Source: Candidatus Poribacteria bacterium
Lineage (GTDB): Bacteria > Poribacteria > WGA-4E > PCPOR2b
Assembly (NCBI GenBank): GCA_003635265.1
Contig: PYIZ01000033.1
Span: 165,846 to 229,845 of the forward strand
Direction of reading: 5' to 3'
DNA: 64,000 bases
Shown one piece after another: positions 60,374-64,000 of the stretch. A program made the translations under genes and the position numbers. A model generated the notes under the pieces. It did not search any database and was not told the DNA's origin. It saw only the letters and a list, made by a program, of their open reading frames with translations. Numbering within the stretch: the first letter of the stretch is position 1; each line of letters starts with the position of its first letter.

Positions 60374-61513
60374 GTGGCTAACGATAATACACTGATCTGT
60401 CGCGCCCAAACTGGGGATGAAGAGGCTTTTGCTGCCTTGATGCGCGAGCACTACTCCTTCGTCTATGCGACAGTTATTAGAATCGTGAAAAATTCCCATG
60501 ATGCTGAAGAGGTAGTGCAAGACGCCTTCCTAAACAGCTATCGAGGGTTGACACGGCTTGAGGATCCTGCCAAATTCAAAAGTTGGTTGAGGGTGATTGC
60601 GCAAAATTGTGGGCGAAACTGGCTACGAAAACAGCGGGGCGGGACCGTATCCATTGATGAAGTAAGCGAAGATATACTTCAAACACAAGACTCTCCTGAT
60701 GAGCGATTAACACAACTGGAACAGAGAAAGTTGATTCGCCGGACAATAGAGACGCTGCCACAGAAAGATAAGGAGATTGCCCAAGCCTTCTATCTGGAAG
60801 GCGCAAATTACGACGAACTAACAAGGACACACGGGCTGTCATACAATGCAATTGCGTTACGATTGTCGCGCGCGAAGCGACAACTTACCAAACGGTTGCA
60901 AAACCTTCTCACTGGCATCTTCGTTTCTCCCGGGCTAACACTAAAAAAGATTTACTCAGGAGGACTAACTGCCATGAAAACTGGAACCGTACCTAAAATA
61001 ACGGTTGGGTTAGCAGCGCTAGTCGCGCTCATTTTCATCAGTTTCGTCGGTATCCGCCAGATGAACGCGCCCACAATTGAGGAGCGTATATATTTGTCGC
61101 CGTGGGAGGACGGAACCCCGCGTCCACGAAACAACTCCGAGAACTTGGCTGCACAAGCCGATTCTACTCAAGGCACAGTGAACCGTGACAATCAGTCACA
61201 GATTTCCGGAAAAAGGCTGGAACTGGTTGACGATTTCGCCGGTCAACCTAAAGAAATGGATACGGCGCAATTTGCAACAGAGGCAGAATTTGATTCAGAT
61301 ACGGATCAGAGCTTCTTTGCCGATATATCTGTGCTATTAGACGACGAAGGTCGAACTGCTGAGGAGGTAATGAACGCTTATGTGGAAGCGTTAAGAAGTC
61401 TTGACGCTGAAGGAATACGCTCATTAGTGACAGGAGCTGCCAAGCAAGAGTTTGAAAGTGGAATGTTACCTATCTTAAATGGAGAGTTGCCAAAAGATAT
61501 GGTAGAATTATAG
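60374..61513 (+). CDS. ECF sigma factor with membrane helix and truncated NTF2-like C-terminal domain
   Basis: 379 residues from the GTG of MANDNTLICRAQ behind AGGGGAGG; an ATG 15 codons upstream lacks a ribosome site. Region 2 is about 8-80 (DAEEVVQDAFLNSYRG), region 4 about 125-175 (LPQKDKEIAQAFYLEG ... YNAIALRLSRAKRQL). A membrane helix follows (about 209-228, VGLAALVALIFISFVG). Then a 100-residue acidic linker and the start of an NTF2-like domain (AEEVMNAYVEALRSLDAEGIRSLV). The frame ends in TAG at 61513, but the domain goes on in another frame (next entry). The design is a membrane-tethered sigma factor. Confidence 0.85.
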   Translation: MANDNTLICRAQTGDEEAFAALMREHYSFVYATVIRIVKNSHDAEEVVQDAFLNSYRGLTRLEDPAKFKSWLRVIAQNCGRNWLRKQRGGTVSIDEVSEDILQTQDSPDERLTQLEQRKLIRRTIETLPQKDKEIAQAFYLEGANYDELTRTHGLSYNAIALRLSRAKRQLTKRLQNLLTGIFVSPGLTLKKIYSGGLTAMKTGTVPKITVGLAALVALIFISFVGIRQMNAPTIEERIYLSPWEDGTPRPRNNSENLAAQADSTQGTVNRDNQSQISGKRLELVDDFAGQPKEMDTAQFATEAEFDSDTDQSFFADISVLLDDEGRTAEEVMNAYVEALRSLDAEGIRSLVTGAAKQEFESGMLPILNGELPKDMVEL

Positions 61514-61814
61514 CGTAATTCATGATATCTTGCCAGCAGAGAAGGCAGATGAGATGGTAGCTGACATGCTTCAAACGGCAAAGAAGATGATGCGCCCGAC
61601 ATTTAAACAAACGTATGGTCAGGCAGAGGTTGTGAGCAGTGAACATGTTGGTGATGAATTCCACTTCCGATTAAGAATCCCAATGCCAAAATTACCCGAG
61701 ATACCGCAGGTGCCGGGGAGAGTGGAGATGCCAAAGCTACCAGAGAGCATGGAGAGACTTGTTAAGATGCGAAAAGTGGATGGAGTATGGCAAATCTATG
61801 ACTCTGAGGAGTGA
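61506..61814 (+). pseudogene. 3' remainder of the second sigma-fusion gene, in a shifted frame
   Basis: Open from 61506 to the TGA at 61812-61814, about 102 codons with no good start of its own (a TTG at 61530). It reads SVIHDILPAEKADEMVADML ... and ends MRKVDGVWQIYDSEE, a typical last strand of an NTF2/SnoaL-like domain. The upstream frame stops at 61513. A one-base deletion, or gain of two, between about 61503 and 61513 would join them into one chain of about 480 residues. Either a real mutation, an assembly error or a programmed shift. Confidence 0.75.
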
Positions 61815-61856
61815 GACGTTAAAGTAACCGGCAACTCAATCCCAAAGGACTCTATT

Positions 61857-61888
61857 AGGCGAATGGTTCAAACCATTCGCCTTTTTTT
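61857..61888 (+). terminator. intrinsic terminator after the second sigma-fusion gene
   Basis: AGGCGAATGGTT (61857-61868) pairs with AACCATTCGCCT (61871-61882), then a run of T to 61888. Strong stem. The 61815-62214 spacer also holds the 62011 repeat and the 62134 dyad. Confidence 0.9.
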
Positions 61889-62010
61889 ATTTGTCGAGTG
61901 CAGAAGATCTGTTATTCTAAGAGTCATCTGATCCGAGATATCCGGATTTATGGTGAATTAGAGAAATAAGTAGACATGTGCCAATAACTCCAACCTTTGC
62001 GCAGTTTTCA

Positions 62011-62040
62011 AAGTCCCCCTGATAAGGGGGATTTAGGGGG
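62011..62040. repeat. 30-bp dispersed repeat, copy 2
   Basis: Holds CCCCCTGATAAGGGGG, with flanks AAGT and ATTTAGGGGG. It is the reverse complement of 11412-11441 with one mismatch in thirty. It lies between the terminator and the start of the third sigma-fusion gene. Confidence 0.85.
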
Positions 62041-62133
62041 TTGGTTGTGCATTGAGAATGTCTAAGTAATTCTAAAATCTACCATAGATAACTTGGTAGT
62101 AGGTACACCCGCTAATCATCTTTCCTTTCCACC

Positions 62134-62161
62134 GGAAAATTCTCTCCCTGTGTAATTTTCC
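62134..62161. promoter_or_regulatory. dyad upstream of the third sigma-fusion gene
   Basis: GGAAAATT (62134-62141) and AATTTTCC (62154-62161) form an 8-base inverted repeat spaced by 12 bases, 53 bases before the GTG start. It could be an operator or an RNA stem; there is no other support. Confidence 0.3.
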
Positions 62162-62214
62162 AATCTTTTGTGTCGTCATACTCAGTGAAGCCATTTCATG
62201 GGAGGAGTGAAAAC

Positions 62215-64000
62215 GTGTACACAGAAGATGGATATATCATCAGAAAATGTCTCAATGGAGAAATGGCGGCATTTGGCTTGCTCGTTGATAAGTATAAATC
62301 GAGTGTCTACGCTCTCGCTTACACAAAACTGAGAAACTTTCACGATGCTGAGGACATTACCCAAGAAGTATTCCTCAAAGCGTATCAGAAACTTTCTACC
62401 CTCAAGCGATGGGATAATTGCTTAGCGTGGCTGTTCTCGATTACCGTCAATTCGTGCAAGGATTTTCTGAAATCTCGGGCGCGTCGTCCCGATGCAAACT
62501 ACATCGAAGAACAGGACGCCATGCTCTGGAACGGGCCGTCGATTGATGCCTATCGAAGCGAATCAGCCGCAGAATCCATCCGGGAGGCGATTGACGAATT
62601 ACCCGAAATCTATCGACAGACGTTGACACTCTACTATCTTGGTGGGTTGAATAGCACCGAGATAGCACGATTTTTGGGGACTTCAGCCAATACCGTTAAT
62701 CAGCGACTGATGCGAGCCAGAACCAAACTAAAAGAGGAGATGATTGCGATGATGAACACTACATTTGCCGATAAACAGCTACATTCGGGCTTTACGTTCC
62801 GAATTATCGAAGCCATTAAGTCAACGAAAATACAACCTGTTTCAACGAAACCGTTACTTCCATTCATCAGTTCGGCGACAGTCGGAATTGTGCTGACCAT
62901 TATGCTCTTTAGTAAGTTTTTCTTTACAGTTGCTCCTCACGGCGATATGACCAGTTTGCCACTTCCCAGTGAAACCCAGATAACAGCGTTGGGTGAGATT
63001 CCAATTGAACTGATCGTCGATGCGGTCAAACCGCCAGCTGTTTTCGGTGTGCATGGAACGGGGGTTATCGGCAATTCGCCCGAACAACCGAGTCAGATCA
63101 ACGCCGCCAACGTTGAAATTTCAGATACCGAGATAACGGCACCGTACAAACTGGATAATGGGCTAACCATCATTATGCGCCCTGTTCCCACAGCAAACGA
63201 AGTCGTGCTCGTGGTACTGTTCAATTTAGGTGATGACCACGACCCGGTTGGGAAGTCCGGTAGAGCACACCTGCTCGCACACCTGTATTGCACCGCTGCA
63301 GCAGGCAACACGCCGGCACGCGACGTTATACAGCTCCAGAAACGCTATGTGGCAGGCTGGAACGCGCAATCAGGACCCGACTACACTGCTTTTGCAGGCA
63401 TCGTTGAATCGACACAATTCGCAGCGGAACTGAAGGATGCGGCTGTCCGTATGCGCGATCTGCGTATCACCGAAGCCGATCTGAATCGTGAAATGCCTCG
63501 CATGTTGGTGAAGTTGAAATACATGTACGAAGGTGTGCCATCGCTTGCTGGCTTAAACTATGTCCGTATGCAGTTGCAGTCCCGTTCCCAAGGTGGACGG
63601 TTCGGCGGTGCACCCGAGCACATTGAGACAATGACTCTCGACGAACTACGGCAATTTTGGAAGGATTACTACAAGCCGAATAATGCTGTTCTAGCTATCG
63701 CGGGAGGGTTTGACGTTGCCGAAGCGCAAAGATTGATTCACCAAAACTTCAGTCAGATTCCGCCCGGTAAGTTACCACCCATGAAGCCACCTAAGTCTGA
63801 AGCGAAAACCCGTCTGATCCGGCGCATCGCTGTAAAGCCTGCGATTTCCAATGCGACCGGTACCGTAGCGACCGGATATACTGCACCGCCGCTTGGGAGC
63901 AAGGAGTACGCGCCCTTTCTGATAGCTGTCTCGCGTTTGTGGGCAAACACACAAAGTTACTTTCAACCGGGTAAAACACCGCCTGTGTACTACACCCCGC
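62215..64000 (+). CDS. ECF sigma factor fused through a membrane helix to an M16-peptidase-like domain (3' end cut by window edge)
   Basis: The frame opens at a GTG behind GGAGGAG and stays open to the window end (595 codons). Region 2 is about 15-90 (AEDITQEVFLKAYQKL), region 4 about 118-178 (DELPEIYRQTLTLYYLGGLNSTEIARFLGTS, in two parts, and TVNQRLMRARTKL). A membrane helix lies about 217-240 (SATVGIVLTIMLFSKFFF). From about 308 an M16 fold begins: PYKLDNGLTIIMRPVP, then HLLAH (352-356) where active enzymes have HxxEH, and FWKDYYKPNNAVLAIAGGFD. The catalytic Glu is Ala, so the domain is probably a non-catalytic, outward-facing sensor. Earlier parts of the cluster show the same plan. Confidence 0.88.
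   Translation, partial: MYTEDGYIIRKCLNGEMAAFGLLVDKYKSSVYALAYTKLRNFHDAEDITQEVFLKAYQKLSTLKRWDNCLAWLFSITVNSCKDFLKSRARRPDANYIEEQDAMLWNGPSIDAYRSESAAESIREAIDELPEIYRQTLTLYYLGGLNSTEIARFLGTSANTVNQRLMRARTKLKEEMIAMMNTTFADKQLHSGFTFRIIEAIKSTKIQPVSTKPLLPFISSATVGIVLTIMLFSKFFFTVAPHGDMTSLPLPSETQITALGEIPIELIVDAVKPPAVFGVHGTGVIGNSPEQPSQINAANVEISDTEITAPYKLDNGLTIIMRPVPTANEVVLVVLFNLGDDHDPVGKSGRAHLLAHLYCTAAAGNTPARDVIQLQKRYVAGWNAQSGPDYTAFAGIVESTQFAAELKDAAVRMRDLRITEADLNREMPRMLVKLKYMYEGVPSLAGLNYVRMQLQSRSQGGRFGGAPEHIETMTLDELRQFWKDYYKPNNAVLAIAGGFDVAEAQRLIHQNFSQIPPGKLPPMKPPKSEAKTRLIRRIAVKPAISNATGTVATGYTAPPLGSKEYAPFLIAVSRLWANTQSYFQPGKTPPVYYTP

Noticed and set aside
60164..62214. One operon containing all three sigma-fusion genes
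   Set aside because: Strong intrinsic terminators at 60193-60225 and 61857-61888 separate them.
1..64000. tRNA or rRNA genes
   Set aside because: I looked for T-arm consensus and rRNA-like blocks by eye and saw none; a covariance-model search would be needed to exclude a divergent tRNA.

Overview
This 64 kb window comes from a diderm, free-living or host-associated heterotroph. Outer-membrane genes (a POTRA/barrel Omp85 protein, a PorV-type barrel, an 837-residue TonB-dependent receptor) set the cell type. The mix of phytanoyl-CoA-type dioxygenases, Gfo/Idh/MocA oxidoreductases, Asp-box sialidase-like proteins, TIM-barrel isomerases, an enolase-superfamily enzyme, a UPF0261 protein and ECF sigma factors carrying long fused domains resembles Candidatus Poribacteria or a neighbour. 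That assignment is inferred from gene content; the window holds no rRNA and I saw no tRNA.

Layout. 0-1 kb: a tnpB gene cut by the left edge. 1-8 kb: a thiolase with its OB-fold/zinc-ribbon partner, an Omp85/TamA-like protein, a lipoprotein, a GT9 glycosyltransferase and a PorV-like barrel. 8-24 kb: a catabolic or secondary-metabolic region with two sialidase-like proteins, Gfo/Idh, a degenerate M19 dipeptidase, four PhyH dioxygenases (two of them a tandem pair with H-x-A instead of H-x-D), a TcuA-like flavoprotein coupled to a TIM-barrel isomerase, UPF0261, an enolase-superfamily protein and a uronate-dehydrogenase-like SDR. One AT-rich orphan gene at 15.4 kb sits between two imperfect palindromes that resemble integron attC sites. 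24-46 kb: a spermidine-synthase-like membrane/TPR protein, then housekeeping genes (hisS, aspS, ddl, pyrF, lepA, two tandem lepB) mixed with a SpoIIE-type phosphatase, an orphan DNA methyltransferase pair and a creatininase-family enzyme. 46-54 kb: sugar-type oxidoreductases (isomerase, two aldo/keto reductases, Gfo/Idh, VOC protein) and a TonB-dependent receptor. 54-57.6 kb: a three-gene molybdenum hydroxylase operon (S-L-M order, form II CoxL signature) with a readable promoter.

57.9-64 kb: the most unusual block. Three consecutive ECF sigma factors each carry a long C-terminal extension: ankyrin repeats; a membrane helix plus an NTF2-like domain (split by a frameshift); and a membrane helix plus an M16-peptidase-like domain in which the HxxEH zinc motif reads HLLAH. 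The last gene runs off the right edge. The shared architecture suggests membrane- or protein-tethered sigma factors that carry their own sensory or regulatory domain in cis.

The intergenic spaces are rich in palindromes belonging to several dispersed families (a GTAGG-flanked hairpin family, a GGCTTGGATA palindrome pair, a 30-bp repeat pair at 11.4 and 62.0 kb, and a CGTTTCA/CGTTTTA heptamer family). Two of these intrude into coding sequence: one encodes part of a signal peptide, one supplies the last codons and stop of an aldo/keto reductase.
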